Source: Cardiocondyla obscurior | Taxonomy: Eukaryota > Arthropoda > Insecta > Hymenoptera > Formicidae | Length of the DNA stretch: 64,000 nt | Assembly (NCBI RefSeq): GCF_019399895.1 | Contig: NC_091866.1 | Location: 9,355,308 to 9,419,307 of the forward strand | Direction: 5' to 3' | Shown: positions 34,440-49,400 of the stretch, piece after piece | Layout: the number at the start of each line of letters is the position of its first letter | Position numbering within the stretch: the stretch's first letter is position 1 | Notes under the pieces: model-generated | The model's input: the letters and a program-made list of their open reading frames with translations, nothing else | Databases searched by the model: none | Told to the model about the DNA's origin: nothing | Position numbers and translations under genes: made by a program

Positions 34440-37400
34440 GTGGGTGTCACCGTGAGCTGGGGCTCGACAGCCTCTGCCTCGCCGTCGCCTTTCCTCGTTA
34501 CCTAGGTCATTTCCTCATTCCCGGTACTCGGCGCGCCGTTCTCGACCGTTTGACGATTTAACGAGCGGACGTCTCGTCGCGAGGCCCGTCGACATGGGCG
34601 CAAACGTCATCTCGCGCATTCCATTATCGAACCGCCGCACCGTCACGCCGTGCTCATTTCGGCACACTTCGATTCGCGTCTCGCCGATAAGATTACCGCG
34701 AGGATTCCTCGGCCTACGGCTCTACGCGGTCTCGCAATTTTCTCCGCGGCGCGGAGATGAGGAAACTCACGCCAACGGGGTTAAACGAACTCCCACGAAG
34801 GAGATGAATGGGCACCGGCGTTCCCTTTTTTTCCTTTTTCATTTCTTTTTTTTTCTTTTTTTTTTTTTTTTTATCACGATGACGCTTCTTACGATAATTC
34901 CTTCACGCTCGATTGAACGTGCCGTGTCATCGTTCGATTAATCTGCGACTGTCGCGACTGACCGCTCGCCCGGGATTTCTGCCGTTAGTTCTACCGTTAA
35001 TTACGCGAATTACCGCCGGCGTTTCCGCCTTTATTTCGCGAGGACACGTCCGCGTTACCGAGATTTCTATTTAAATTTTCTACGCCGATTAAATAATATT
35101 TTGGATAATTTATTAAGCAGTTTGAAATCTCTATATCTCTATATATTTTGTGAAAACCCTTTCGCACAGTTAAATAGTTAAATTATTTTAGTAATCGATT
35201 ACTCTGCTAATTAAAGGCAAGATCGACACCTTAGTTAAGTGTATTCCCATTCCCAGAAGCGTAATTATATTTTTCCAGTACATCGGCAGAAGTATATCGT
35301 TCAACAATTCTGTCCATTCGAATTAGTCACGACTTTTCTGTGGCCGTGAATCATATCAAACACGTACACTCGATGATGCTGCATGCAAATGTGTTGCTAT
35401 GAACAACGACCGTGTTGTCAATTATCTAGAACTACACGTAATATTTCCTGTAACTTCTTTTCCTTAACTGTTAACGTGAAACAATTAAAATTTCGCGTTT
35501 AGCACTCATGCTCGCTGCAGTTTTACGGGAAAAAAAAGAAAAAAAAAAAAAAAAATTAAAAAAAAAAAAAAAATACGCAATTGAAATACGTACGTAGAAG
35601 CAAAATAGCCAAGTCTCATTAAAACAAAATCTACTGCTTCTACTACCGAAGCAACCCGCACCTACGCTGCGCTTATCAAGCCATTCTATTTTCTATTTAC
35701 GGCCGGGTAGATAGAGAGACCTATTTGCCGAGTGGCTCGTTTTCAAGGAGTGGTATGTTTTCAAGGGTCATCGATAACGCGAAGAGATCGGAGGTCGACG
35801 ATCGGATTTCTCCTCCCGCACGATGGAGACATTTAAATCCTTCGCGAGTGAATTACCGCTAATTGCAAACAATTTCGCGAGCAGGTACGCTACCCGTGGG
35901 AACGTACCGTAATTTCGCATTTATTCGCGAGAACGCGCTGACGAATAATCGGATAGGCGCGACCAAGCGTTACTTGCGCCGACGAAAAAGTTCCACGCGG
36001 AAATAAATTAACGACCGGCGGTAGTACGCGGTGTCGTCATTATGGTCAAAATCAGAGTAAAACAATTGCTCATTCATCTGTCAAGCTGTCGTACGCTCTT
36101 CAGGCAACGCGATACTCGCATCGATTACGAGCGACACTAAAGCACCGACTACGCTTGCTCAGTTTTTAGAACGCGATATGATCCCCGTATCTAATCATTT
36201 TGTAATTATGTAAGTCCCGGGTTTCGTTTTCGATCGTCGTTAAAAATATCTGTACCGGTAACTCTTTCTTTATGTGAAATATTAATTAATTTATTTTAAT
36301 CGTATGGCGTTTTCTTCGCGACAGAAGTATTTTGCTTCGTCAATTAAAAATTACTTTTTATAATTTTTTAAAAATTAATTTTGCTTTTATTTCCAAGTTC
36401 GGAAGACTATACTTTGCGCGCTAGAAGCGAAAAATAAATGTCGATGTAAGTGATTATAAAATTATCAGTGTGACGGCGGTTTAATGCCTTGTAGAAGCGT
36501 TTTCAGCCGGACGATTAGTTTACCGGGCGTGTAGAACGAGTTGATCGAATATGCGAATGAATATATTATCGCGTCGTATTCTCGCCTCATTCAATTATAT
36601 CGCGATCGTCGATGGTGTCGTTTTGAACGAATGACGCTCGCATAATTAGTGAAACACCGTCGTCTACTTGTCGGCGCTCTTTATTGACCCAGTGCCGCGA
36701 ACTCCACCGACAGAGACGAACTTCGTCGGTGCTACTTAGGCCTTGTCCATTAATTAAGCCATACTACGGAGAACGGCGCTCACGACAAAAAGCACGAGGT
36801 TTATTTTTCGAGGGACTCGGTGCGTGCGTGTGTGCACGCGCACGTGCCACGAGCACATTTTAAGAATGACTACACAGCGCAATGATGCAAAACGTAAGAG
36901 GCGAAAGAAAGAAGGAAAGAAAATCTGTTTATTTAAAGTTAACCCCGCTTTACTGAAGCAAGTATGCATAAATATTATACGTGATTTATCGTCGACAAAT
37001 GCACACTATTCTGATTTGTGACCCCTTGGATCACGATAGACGCGTCAAGAAGCAAGTAGAAAGACTAATAATAAAGCAGATAACGTTGATTACGAACGCG
37101 AGATTAATCTTGGAGAGCAATACGCACGATACGTTTCTGATTACACGCTTTTACGCCGAAATCAAATTTTATAAATAAAGGCAAAGGGAAGGAGTTGCAA
37201 TTTTTCTCTATCGTCTTTCGTCTAAAGCCTGGAAAAGGGCGATTCGTCCGCCGTCGGTGATTCCTAAATGTATCGTAACGAACGCGCGCTCTTCTAACGA
37301 ATTGTCTCTCGTGTCTGTCGTCGGCAGCGTGCAACTTATCCGTAACTACAAAGCCAGCCCGCGGCAAGTTTCTCCCGCGCGATTTCTTCTTCTCGTTACT

Positions 37401-40400
37401 CCGCGGCCTCTTCACCGTGCCCGACACGCGCTTGCCTTTTTGCCCTCCTCGTCGAGATCACAGAAAAGCAATATAAAACGCGACCGCCCTGAGAGAGCGT
37501 CCCCAAGCTCCTCGACACTACCCCGGGCAGGGAAGTTGAGAATATTTTACAATGCTAATCGCGAAGTGGACGCACCGCTTTTCGTGTACGAGCACCCGCG
37601 AATGCGTGTTTATCCTTTGTTCATTATTCACTTTTTTTTTCTTGTTTTTTTTTCTCTCTTTTTTTTTATACTTTGTACGTAGGTGCGATAATTTCAATCA
37701 GTTTCGTAAAAGTCAAAGTTCTAACAGGATAGGATGTAAGAAAATCAATATCACCATGAATTATGTAATGCAAAGTATAAATATTCGCATTTCATGCATA
37801 ACAAGTTCAAATTTGTTGGAAATAATTTCGTCGATTAATTGCGAGTGTGTAATAATCAGAGATGAATAAATAGCGGTCGGTTAACACGTTAATCTTTTTT
37901 CTCGAATAGAGATATCACCTTTTTTTCGAAAAAAAAAAAGAAAGAAAAAAGATTGAAGTTTATTACTATTTTTAGGACATCGCATTACTTGCGATTAATC
38001 ACATTTACAGTAAGGGCAAGTTTTTCTCCTTTTTTTTACGACACCTGTCGTCAAATATTTCCGAAGAAGGGCATTCGGCTAGGTCAGCACGTATCGTGCC
38101 TCTCTTCTTTGCCGGAGGAAACTATCGATTGATGCCCCAGCACCCCTCACATGTATACACCCTCACAGCTTTCGGCTTCTCTCTCGCACACTCGCTTCCT
38201 CCTTTCCCTCCCTTTCCCGTCACAGTCTCTCCTCTTTATCGCGCCTTCTCGTTTGCTCCCTCTCCCTCTCAGCCTAGTTTTCCTCTACGCTTTGCCTCCG
38301 GCATAAGGGTGCGTTCGCGCTAGACACGTTCGCGTAGTCGAAAAAGAACTCCGTTTATCTATCCGCGTTTTATTTCTAATCCTCGAGACGTTTATAGAAG
38401 CTCCATTAATATTATGGTCGAACGCGCAAACGTATTTTCTAACGCGATTTTAAATCGCTGATCTGCGCTATATCCTGGATTTCATAGATTAAAATTCGCT
38501 CGACATTTCGCATTATTTATTCAATATTATCGCGACCAAAGCACGTTAAAGATATCTTCACGTTTATCCCAGCTAAGTCCATAATTCCCTTTCTTGAATT
38601 GGAAAAGAACAATAGCCGCAATTATTAAGCGCTGGAAAGCTGACCAGCGATGCCCATTTCGATCGCGCAACTTCTTGATTAAAATCAACAAGAAATTACC
38701 ATTATACGGTGTCCAACAGACGGCCCTACCACCAATGATCGTCCTCCCCTCTGTATTTCTCTTGCCCCTCGTCTCATTCGTAACGTTGAGCGACGACGGG
38801 GGCACCGGACGATGTCCTTTTTGCAGACAATCTTCAGGGTTTAATTAAGGAACTTGGGCGAGCGGATGAACTCAATGAATGGGGCGGACGAAAAGTGAAA
38901 GGGCGACGCTGAGAGAGCAGAGGGGGCGAGGGGTGGAAAAAAAAGAGTCAAATGTTCTTTACTAACCAGGATCTCGTGTCACGCGAACGCTTCCCGGTTA
39001 TTTCATGGTATACGTGCACTTTGCGCGTGCGTGTGTGCGGAAACGCGCACGCATGACGGCACAACGCGTCCGCGTATACGGCTTTAAGAATTGTGCACCA
39101 CCCTCGTTGTTATCGGGTCGTGGAAAACAAACACCTCGGCTCGACGATCGAAAGAGAATGCAAAATGGAGAAAGATGGAGAAAATAAAGAACAAGTTATG
39201 CGACCGAGCGTGCAAAGTCTAACGAATTACTACAAGCGAAAAAAGAAAAGAAAAAAAAATAAAATAAAATAAAAATAAAAAAGGGTACATCGTTAGTAAA
39301 ATCATTTTGCGAGACGCTTGAAAGCAAGTACACTTCTCTTTAATGCAGACGCTCGCTTCGCTTTTTCTACATCGTACGGTTTTGTTTGAGATGCATATGT
39401 TTCTTTAACACGCCTGCTACACCGCTCTTACGCGATACAATTTTCTTTTTGATCTCTGTTACAATGGCACGAGAGTTTCTCGAGATGAAGGGGGAGGGAG
39501 GCGAGATCGAGCTTTACGCCAATCGTCGCGTGCCGCCTACGGAAAGTCGACGATTTAGAGTGCGTGTATCCGAGGGGTTAATGACGACGTTAGTTAATGA
39601 CGGCGTGCTTTGATGTGCCGCCCGTATACTGGAAAAAAGTCTCCCGCTTACGTAATTGTTTTGTAAACTGAGCGCGATGCTTTGACGGTAACGTCACGTG
39701 GGCGTGGGATTAAAATGTGTGTATACGCTCTTTTAACGAGGGAAAAGTTCCTGCATTTCCTCCGTGCCGAGTTTGTGATCGCTAATGGATTCCAGCGTTT
39801 TAGATCGTTCGAGACTAATACGATACTGATCAGTGATTTAATTATACGCTGCCTCTCGAGTCTGAATATTAATCTAATCGATAATAACGCCTTTTCTTTC
39901 CCACTTTGCACAATTTAATTGCCACGCGTACCGTAAAATATTTTATGTTTTGCTAGGAGTATATTATATCTAATAATTGTAGCATTCGGAGTATCAGGGA
40001 TCATTCGTAATTCCTGATATCCATTCGTTTCTCGTCGATGATAAACCGTGGATGGGATTGTACATATATATTTTTGCGCTTCAATCCTCATATCGAAGAT
40101 ACATAAGAGCTGCGTAAATACCGTGTTCGAGTTGCGGCATTTATTAGTTGTCTAGTGTCAATATTATGCCGTCTAATAACATTTCTCATTAAGGCTTAGA
40201 TGCGCGAATGTACGTACGTGTGGCATAATGTGAAAAGAATCGATCGATGCATTGTGTACGAATGGCAAATGATTTTATTTCCTCAAGATATGTCACGATA
40301 TTCTACAATACGCTCGTTGCGGAACGTAACGTGTTTTCTTCGTTTTTTTAATTTTCTTTTTTCTCTCGCAATCGTTTCTTCAATTGACGTTGACGTTTAT

Positions 40401-43400
40401 AATGTTTTAATCGTTAGCTACGAAACGCGACGAGAATATAATGAGCAATGTATTTACTGGGTTAATTAGGTGTTAGCAATAAACTTACTATTACGTGTCC
40501 GGCATTATAACAACATATACGTCGGATGACTATGTCAGTTAGGCAATATTGCACTTACGGCACGTACGATTGTCAGAACTTTGTTACTGGGAAATGAAAA
40601 CATTAATTGCGGCTTTTCATGTATTGATTCATTACTGCGCGTAAACGCTCCGTTCATATTGCCAATAAATTCCTCATTAGAGACCGTAAAAGATTTTGAT
40701 TTCGATTATGCGCTTAATTTTCTTTTTCACGGCGACTTAGCCTCGCTTGCTCTCGTATCTCGCAAATTAAAAAAAAAAAAATTAAAAAAAAGAAAGAAAG
40801 TAGGAAGAAAAGAATTAATTTTTATATAAACTTTATTCGAATCCTTTTTTTTTTGTGAATATTCTCGAAATCCAGTCAATTCAAGCGCCTTTGAACGCGG
40901 ATACTCAACGCTTCGAGGACGGTTGAATAGCCGCCGGCTTTCCCACCCCCTTCGTTCCTCCAATCAAATCCACTTGGAAAGAGACGGGATAACGAGAAAT
41001 TCCTCTATCGCCAAAGCGTTGCAGGAATATCTGGATATCCGATTCAATAAAAGGAAGCAGAAAGGTGCCGAGAGCGGGAGTCATAAGTTGCCGGCGAGGA
41101 GCACCGCTATATAGCCTCTTTCGCTTTTCCCGAGGGTGCTGTCGTTTACACGGTGTTTGCGGGGGCGCGACATTTATCTCCGCGCGAGCGCAACAAAAGC
41201 ACATAATGAGAACATGTGTTGGACGCAGGAAGCTTCATTAGCGAGTCTGTTCCTTTTCACGCGGCGCATTATGTCATCTAACCGGCTGCGATGCGTGGAT
41301 ACTCGGATACGGCGCGAGTCCGTGCCGCGTACTTTCTCTGAATCACGAATATTAGAAACAAAACTAGAAGCGCAACACTTGATTTCAATATCGCGTTAGC
41401 TTTCCAGTTAATTTTGACCAATTTTTTTTTTTTTTTGGTTTTAAAAAGGTAATATACAGATCTAATTGTTGTTGCTTTTTCGCGATGCTAATTTATTCTC
41501 TCGCTTGGTTCACTTCAAAGCTTCGCTACCTGCGTACGTACTGCGTGCTCGATTGCCGACAAAGAAACGCGAGATTGATGTCGCTAATGTTGTGCGGGAC
41601 ACGTACACGCCACCCGCTCGCGCGACTAGTAGCCCGGTGATTTTGTATCTTTCCTTACGCAGGTTAACGCGTGATAAAAGAATTTAGATGCCGAGTGTTA
41701 CAATGAATATTTATTATACTGGAAGAAATCATGCACTATTTTTTAAGTCTCCAATTACAAATAACGAAATAAAAATTATACAACTCACCAATCTGCGTGA
41801 GCTGCAGCGGAGTTGTCGAGTTCGGCCGGTGTCTGTAACATAAAATAAAACATATTAGTTTAGACATGTTACTATTTAAATTAATGCAAAGGCAAAACTT
41901 TATTTTTATAAAGATTAAAAAAAAAAAATTTATATTCACCTAAAAGTTGCTCCGCTGATGCATGGAGCCCTTCCCGGGCCTGCTCCTCCTCTCAGATGGG
42001 ACGATGCAATTGCGTCGATCTGTAACAAAAAAAAAATATATATAATTTAATAAACGGTAATAATAAAATCGATTATCAGCTAATATAGGCGTTAGACTAA
42101 TTTTTTATAGATAGGATTATTAATTTAATTTAATCTTTTCTCTATCGTACGATTAAATAATATTTTTATTTGCAGTTTACGTCGAGGACCAGGTGCTAAT
42201 GTGCAAGATGCTAGTGGATACTCCGCTCTTCATCACGCAGCCCTGAACGGGCATAGGTACAGTTATATTCACTTTTTATTACTGTTCAAGTATCTTTTTT
42301 TAGATTGTTAAAATTTCACGCTTCTCTCTTTATCAATTTATAAATAATTTATTAACTCTCTAATGTTTCCCGAAATACTCATTTGCAGAGACGTAGTCAA
42401 ATTACTGCTCCAATATGAGGCTTCCACCAATGTCGTCGACGCCAAGGGCTCCTCGCCGCTTCATTTGGCAGCTTGGGCTGGAGACGCGGAAATTGTACGA
42501 TTAATTCTCAATCAAGGGCCATCAGTGCCAAATGTGAATCTTGCGGTTAGTAGCGTAATTCCGATCTCGCAAAAATTTATTACGATTTTAATTTACTGAA
42601 AATATCTTCCGTTTAATAAATGTCGCAATTTGATTTATGGTATTAAAAAAAAAAAAAGGAAAAAAAAAACTTCTAAATATTGTTTGGTTACAGACAAAGG
42701 ATAACGAAACTGCATTGCATTGTGCCGCGCAGTACGGGCACACGGAAGTGGTGGCACAGCTGTTGCAATACGGATGCGACCCTAGTATCCGCAACAGCCG
42801 CGGAGAATCTGCGCTCGATCTCGCCGCGCAATATGGCAGGTAAATCGCTCATGCGACTATATCTTTTCCAACTTCGAATACATATTTTCTCGTGCATTTT
42901 GTACTATTTGCGGATATTATATTTCGCAATCGATATTACCACCTCGAGCCCGCCGAGCATCACCGACCTAACGTAATCGTGGCGTTTCTTACAGATTGGA
43001 AACTGTGGAGCTGCTCGTGCGAACGCATCCCGAATTAATCGAGTCACTTCGTAATTCTTCCTCATCTTTGATCTTCCCGCACACACCATTGCATTTAGCA
43101 TCGCGCAATGGCCACAGGTAAGACACAATTTACCCGGCGCACGTGAAAGGTGCGATTTACAATTGAGAAAGCGGCTGAAATTCACTGGCCGCAGTTTATT
43201 GTATTTAATAATACTCGTATTATATATTTTTAAAACTGCGTGGCTCCCTTACGTTTCTCTTTTATCTCGCGATCGAATTAGCAGCTTTAATTATATTTTT
43301 ACAGAGCACGTCGGCGTAACGCTGCGCGTGCCGGAATTTTTGTTTATCTAAGAACCGCGTATTACTTCTTCCCGCGAAATGGTCACGCTAATTATTGGAT

Positions 43401-46400
43401 AATGCGCAACGTGTATTGTGCTTCGAGTACAACAATGGATTCGTTCGAGCTAACCATAACGATGTCGAGCCATTTGCAGTGCTGGCCATTAGAGCCAATC
43501 AGAGAGCACCGCGTTGCGTAATCCCGTCGAATACGATATATGCGTCCTCCGACTGGCATGATCCGATCCAACCCTCTACTGGTTACACGTCCCATATTAC
43601 CGTTCTGTCGATTGCCCTCTCGTCCCTCCTCGAGGCACGCGAATGCGTCCGATCGCATCACACCGGCAGCCGCTCTGTCCATCCGTGCGGATTGCTGACC
43701 GCCTCCCGATTACGAGAATCGTATTAATCACTGCCGCCGAAACGTTATCGACCTATATTAATCGCGATAGCAAGCAGCAACGGCAAAACGCCGTTTCTTT
43801 GCGCCTGAAAAATCAGCTATCCGCATCGTACCGTTTGTCACCGTGACACCGTATCGTCGCCTAATGACATAATAAACAGTAAGTCATCGGTATTAAAATG
43901 GGGTGGAAAAATCCTCTATGCGGGATAAATAATGTCATAATCGTAAGCGTGTCTTGTGTAACATTAATCAATTAACTGAACCGCATAATAGGCCGACAAA
44001 GAAGGAAGGCGGATAATCGATTACGTCGGGGCCACGCGATCGGATGATGCGAACTATAACCACCGCTAGGTTGTTTAATAATGGTGTAGAAAAAAAAAAA
44101 AAAAAAAAAAAAAAAAATAGAAAAACCTTTGGCGGTCTTCTACGATCGCAGGAAATTTCATTTCGGTATCGCGCGCGTTGTAACATCTCCGTTACCTAGT
44201 TGTTTCACATTTAACATTCGGTGCTGAGCGATACGTTCTCGTTTAACAGGGCGATGCTAGTCCGTAATCCCGCTGAGCTTTTTGTATAATCGACGCCGCG
44301 GAGACGGGAGCGGTGGACAGCGAGGGGTGCTCGATCGTAACAGTCCGGTTGGCGGTCGAATCGAATCGTGAATCGCCGCGAAACGGCAGTCACATTGTAA
44401 TCGGGTATAACGCCGGTTTTTCTATGCAGCCTCGCAGCCGGTAATCGCTTTAACCGGCGCTTGCCGCTTATAATGCGATCGTATCGCGATATACAGTCCG
44501 GCGGCTGCATTTTCCGTCGATGCCGGCGCGAGGGTGCACAGCAGAATTGGCCGGGGGTGTCGGCGTGGGATGAATGTGTGTATATGTGTGTGAGAGAGAG
44601 AGAAAGAGAAAGAGCGTGCAAAACGTGACATTTTATCGCTCGAATTTTGGTTAAATAACGGCGCGCGAGACGTTTGCGCCTGTACGAGTGCGAACGCGTA
44701 TGCACGAGCTGTTTGAATGTTTGGGCTAGATCAGCGTTTCTCAAATCGCAGTTTAAAAAAAAAAAAAAAAAAAAAACTGTTGAAAAGAGGAAAAAAAAAA
44801 TATCAATTCATTAATCAGAGTCTGTGCCAACGTATTCGCGTTCACTGATCTCGAATCGCATGCATTTATATTATTATACGATGCCAATAACGCAAAAATA
44901 GTTTGATAAAATCATATTTCTGTATTTTATATTCCCGCTGCAATTTGCATCGGATGAAAAAGTGTATAGTAATTTTTTTTATATTATATTTATATTCTTG
45001 ACTATTTGAATTGACTGTCCACTTCGAGTCTATCTGTTGAATGTACATGAGAAGATTCGAATGTCGAAGTTTGAGAGTCTCTGGGGCGCAGATGCAAGCG
45101 CACGCGAGCACGCACCGGGAGAGTTGCGTACATTGCGACGGTCGGACTCACGCACGCGTTTCACACGCGCACCACGATATTTAGTGGATCCACCGGCGCG
45201 GCTATATGGGGCTAGAACAGGCAAGGGGGCGGGCGGGGGAGAGGAGAAGGACTGATGGCAGAGAGGGATCAGTTCGGGGGAGGCGGACGTGGAGTAATGT
45301 CTATTATCGGATTCAATATCGATGCTCTCGGTAAGCCAGTATACAAATACCCCTATGCTACGGTAATAACAACATAGGTGCACGCGAATCCGATCTTCAG
45401 CCGCCAATCCTATATGCGACGGGCGGCTGCGGTCACCGCAGTCGGCGAACGGCCCATCCGATAAAAGGAGAGCAAAATCTGTGTTTCGATTAGGCGCCAA
45501 CAGCAAATGCATTTCTGATGGTCTTAATGGGTTGGCCGGTGAATGGAAGTCGCAAGAAACGCGAGGTCGCTTAAAACTCTTCAAAGCCTTTAGTCTCTGG
45601 TCCCGCACGAGATTTATTGTAAAGTGCATATGCACAGTTTGTCACTTTACTTTTTAAGCCGGGCTTTATTTTTAATTGTTTTTTTTTTTTTTTTTTTTTT
45701 TTTTCTTTCTTCCGCGCAAAAAGCATAACAGAATACGAAGCTGCTCGAAATGTAATTTTATATCATGCAAACACGATATATGTATATGTCAAGTAATCAA
45801 GTCTTTTATAAATTTTACGAGCCCTAGTATATTTGTTAAAACATAAAATAAAATGCAATGAAACGTTTGGTTAATTTTGTTGCAGAGCGGTCGTGGAGGT
45901 CCTCCTTGCCGCTGGAGTTGATGTCAATACCAGAACGTCAGCAGGTACCGCGATGCACGAGGCCGCGCTTTGCGGCAAGATGGAAGTGGTACGGGCGCTT
46001 TTAGATCGCGGAGTGGATTTGGGCATTAGGGATTCTCGGCAAAACACGGTGCTTGATCTTCTGGGACAGTTTCCGCCGCACGTCACTCAAGATATCACGG
46101 CGGTGATAAAAAGTACGGCCGCATTCGCATGCAATTTATTTTCGTAACATCACGATTGGTATATACATATATATTACACGTGCGTGTGTGTTCATGTGTA
46201 TGTATATACATGCATGTAATTAGTGAAAATTCTGTTAAGAGGACATACGTTTCTAGTTTACTGCAGCGTTTAATTAAATCGCTCTTACCCACATATAAAG
46301 ATTGACGTGTATTTACATAACGTTATATTAAGCATATGGAATTAATCCTGAACTTCGTTTCTGCATATACGGTATGCACGAATAATAAAACGACACGTTT

Positions 46401-49400
46401 ATAATTTTTATCGTTACAATTTGTACATCGTGTAATAACGGTCGTGAGAATTCTTATTTTATTTCTTTTTTTTTTTTTTTTAACTACTACACGTCAAATG
46501 TATTAAAACAATTGAATTTAGCATTTTCTAGTTAGATGAAAGATATTTATAATTACTTTAGATATTTCAAATAATTATTGAGCGGACAATTATTACGTTC
46601 TCGTTAATTTCGAAACAGGGCATCGGTCTTCCTCCGGTGTGGAAAGTGATGCCGATAGCGAGAACTTGCCACCGATTCCGGTGCAGGGTGGCGATTCATT
46701 AGGCAGCCCCTATGAAAATGTTCGTCCGGAGGATGATCTTTCTCCCCCGGAGGGAACGTCACCCACTCAATGGCAATTTTATCACAAGCCTCGGGACGAC
46801 GATCGTCGCGTTTCTGGCACGTCCGTCATGTCCTTGTAAGTATTTCTTTTTTCTTTCACATTTATTGCACGTGTACGTTGCAATTTTTTTAATAGCGTAT
46901 ATATTTCATGTTTCTCCCTGCTAATACTGTGATATAATAAATAGTAACATATGCTTCTTCACAATATCTAGTGTAATTAATATTTATGTCTGTAATATCT
47001 TATTGTTACCAAAATATTTTTTAAGTAAAAATTATTAGCATATTATATTGATTCGTTTACACTTTACGAAAATTTTTAATTTATATTAAACAACATAATC
47101 ATTTTACATATCATTTAGAGAGTTCGAACGACGTAAATCTTTTGTGAAAACGTATTTCTTTATCATTCAGAATATTTTTATAGATATGCCTCGGGAAAGT
47201 AAAAAATAAAAACCGCGATTGGATCGGGTGAGCGCGGAGATTCGTAATATTTTGCAAAAAGGTTTCGTGCGCGCATAGCGGCTGCGGCTGTGCTTTAATA
47301 TAGAAGATGTTGGACAAACAAAAGCGTAGACGTGGACGGAGCGCGGAGTGAATGAGCGAGTGCCGGCCAAGCATCGGGATGATGACGGCTGGTGCTGGCG
47401 CTGCTGCTACCGCTGCCGTTGGTATCCGTAGGAGGTGGAGAAGGTTGTAGGTAGAGGTTCTCGAACCGAAAAGGGAACCTGGATATGGGGCGGTGCCAGG
47501 GGGTGAAACGCGAAGGTGGAGGAAGAGGTTGGAGGAGGTGGTACGGCCGCGTGTAGCCCCAGCGCGTTAAGCACCGCTTGGCTTGGTTTAATTTTCCTGA
47601 TGTAGGCAGGCGAGATGGTGGGTCCGACCGCCTCGTTCGCCCCTAGGTCACCCCCGTTGCATCACCCCATTGGTACTCTGTGCCAGTGCTACCGCTCTAA
47701 CTGCTAAGCCCGACTGGTTGGCTCGGGCACAGCGGGCGAGAAAGAGAAAGACGAAGACATAGAATGATAGAGAGACGATGAGGGAAAAGTGGAGAGCAAG
47801 GGAGCGAACGAAGGAGAAAGAGGGATACGCGGTATGTACATGTGAAAGCGGGAGGAGGGAGGGGGGAGGCAAGAGAACGTGGGAGCTCTCGTTGATGTTC
47901 CGCACTTCTACCATCAATGTTTGACGTCGGTAGCCCCGGCTTGGCCGCCTCGAAATGAATCCATCACGTTAAACAATGTAAATGTTAGCCCGTCTCAGCA
48001 TAAAACTAATAACCATCGCTTTCTCCCTCGTGCTACGAGCGCGCGTGGGCTCCGCAACCCCCCCGGTGCCGCGAACTTCTTTTTCGTTTCTCTTTTCCGC
48101 GTTCCGTCGTGTTCCGTCCTCGACATGGCCTCATTAAAAAGTCGGCACTTGCCTGTGAATGTCTTTAACTGAACCATATTTTTTTGTCAATGGAAGCAGC
48201 TGTATTTTTCTATGACGCGCGCACACGATTTATATTTACATATAATATAACGCAATCGTTATCTTTTGTTTTTGCGAATATTTTAATTTAAGCACTTTCG
48301 TTATTCGTGATTTTAATATTAAATAACACTAGCGTAATGAGGTAAAGCGATAAAATTTCTCGACAAAGTTAGTTAAATTTTATTGATTAATGCGTAACCG
48401 AATAGTGGTTACTCCAGCTTGATATATGAAATTATGTTGCTTGGCTTTGAATGTGCGGTGAATTTTTGATAATCGATAACGATTGACGTACGCACGGGGT
48501 GCGCGTTTCAGTGAAGACGAGCAGAACGGGGAACCGGTGAACGGAGTACGGAGGGCCCTCCAGCTGACAGAGGACTCCGACCCCAGTTCCGTCTTCGACA
48601 GCGTCTTTATGTCCCTATCCGACACTCTCAACTCTATAAATACTCTCGAAAGTTCCGACCAAACTCCTGAAGATATACCACAAAACACTAGCAAAAGAAC
48701 ACCAATACCACGCGACACTACACGGTAATGACATGCAAACATTTTGCACCGCATAGTTACATTAGAAACAACATAAATACGCGATAATATCGAATCAACG
48801 TTCTTAAGAGTAGTTCTTATTAGAGTAGCTTACATGCATGTAATCGTCCGTAGAACATTTTGAAAATTATTCGCGCGTACTCGATGTTGTTAATGAATAC
48901 CGTATAACAGATTGTAATTTCGAGATAACTATTAGAGCGAGCGGAATAACGCCGTGAATGTGAGAAATTTTCGCATTTCTTGCTGATTAATCGCGCGGAA
49001 GCGCACGTTTCCGACATTCGCGATCTATCGGGCCGATTTATCATCGACTAATAATAGATAGCCGATTGGTTCCGCTGAAACCTCGAGTTTTGGTTGCACA
49101 GGGGCTCCGACAGTGGACTGTACCAAACTCCACCCGTGCCACGCGGCACAATGGAGGGTAGCTTCGTATCAGAGGACCTGTCCTTGACATTGCCCACGGG
49201 ATACGGGGGTAGAGAGTCCGACCAATTGAGCGTGTCGTCATCCTCGAGCGTCGGCGGACCGAGCCCACGGGACCGTCGTTGTTTGCCCAACGATTCCAGC
49301 GCTGCCGGGATTTACTTGCCAATGGCACCCCTGTCCAGCTCGCTGCACAGCCCCGCTTCTAACAATAAAGTCTCGGTAAGACCGCCGATTGAACTAAGTT

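Larger units (their letters stand above)
34440..42175 (+). other. Anks1: ANKS1 intron 1 (7.7 kb)
   Basis: Large first intron with GC-rich segments after the donor (to about 35.0 kb) and scattered islands. A P2-type homeodomain palindrome lies at 35192-35201. Near the 3' end are two short exon-like blocks on the minus strand (41789-41832 and 41940-42019). No + strand exon recognised. Confidence 0.85.
43118..45885 (+). other. Anks1: ANKS1 intron 5
   Basis: 2.8 kb with long A and T runs (44090-44117; 45679-45704) and a P2-type palindrome (44014-44023). Open frames on both strands near 43.4-43.7 kb, and a 201-codon minus-strand frame at 45.0-45.6 kb, have no family match and start at near-cognate codons or lack splice context. 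Confidence 0.85.

Noticed and set aside
42688..42897. Minus-strand open frame opposite ankyrin exon 4
   Set aside because: Antisense shadow of a well-supported coding exon.
43392..43727. Open frames on both strands in ANKS1 intron 5
   Set aside because: Both strands equally open, no family match and no splice sites at sensible places.
45030..45635. 201-codon minus-strand open frame in ANKS1 intron 5
   Set aside because: GTG start, no domain, no splice context, and composition follows GC content.
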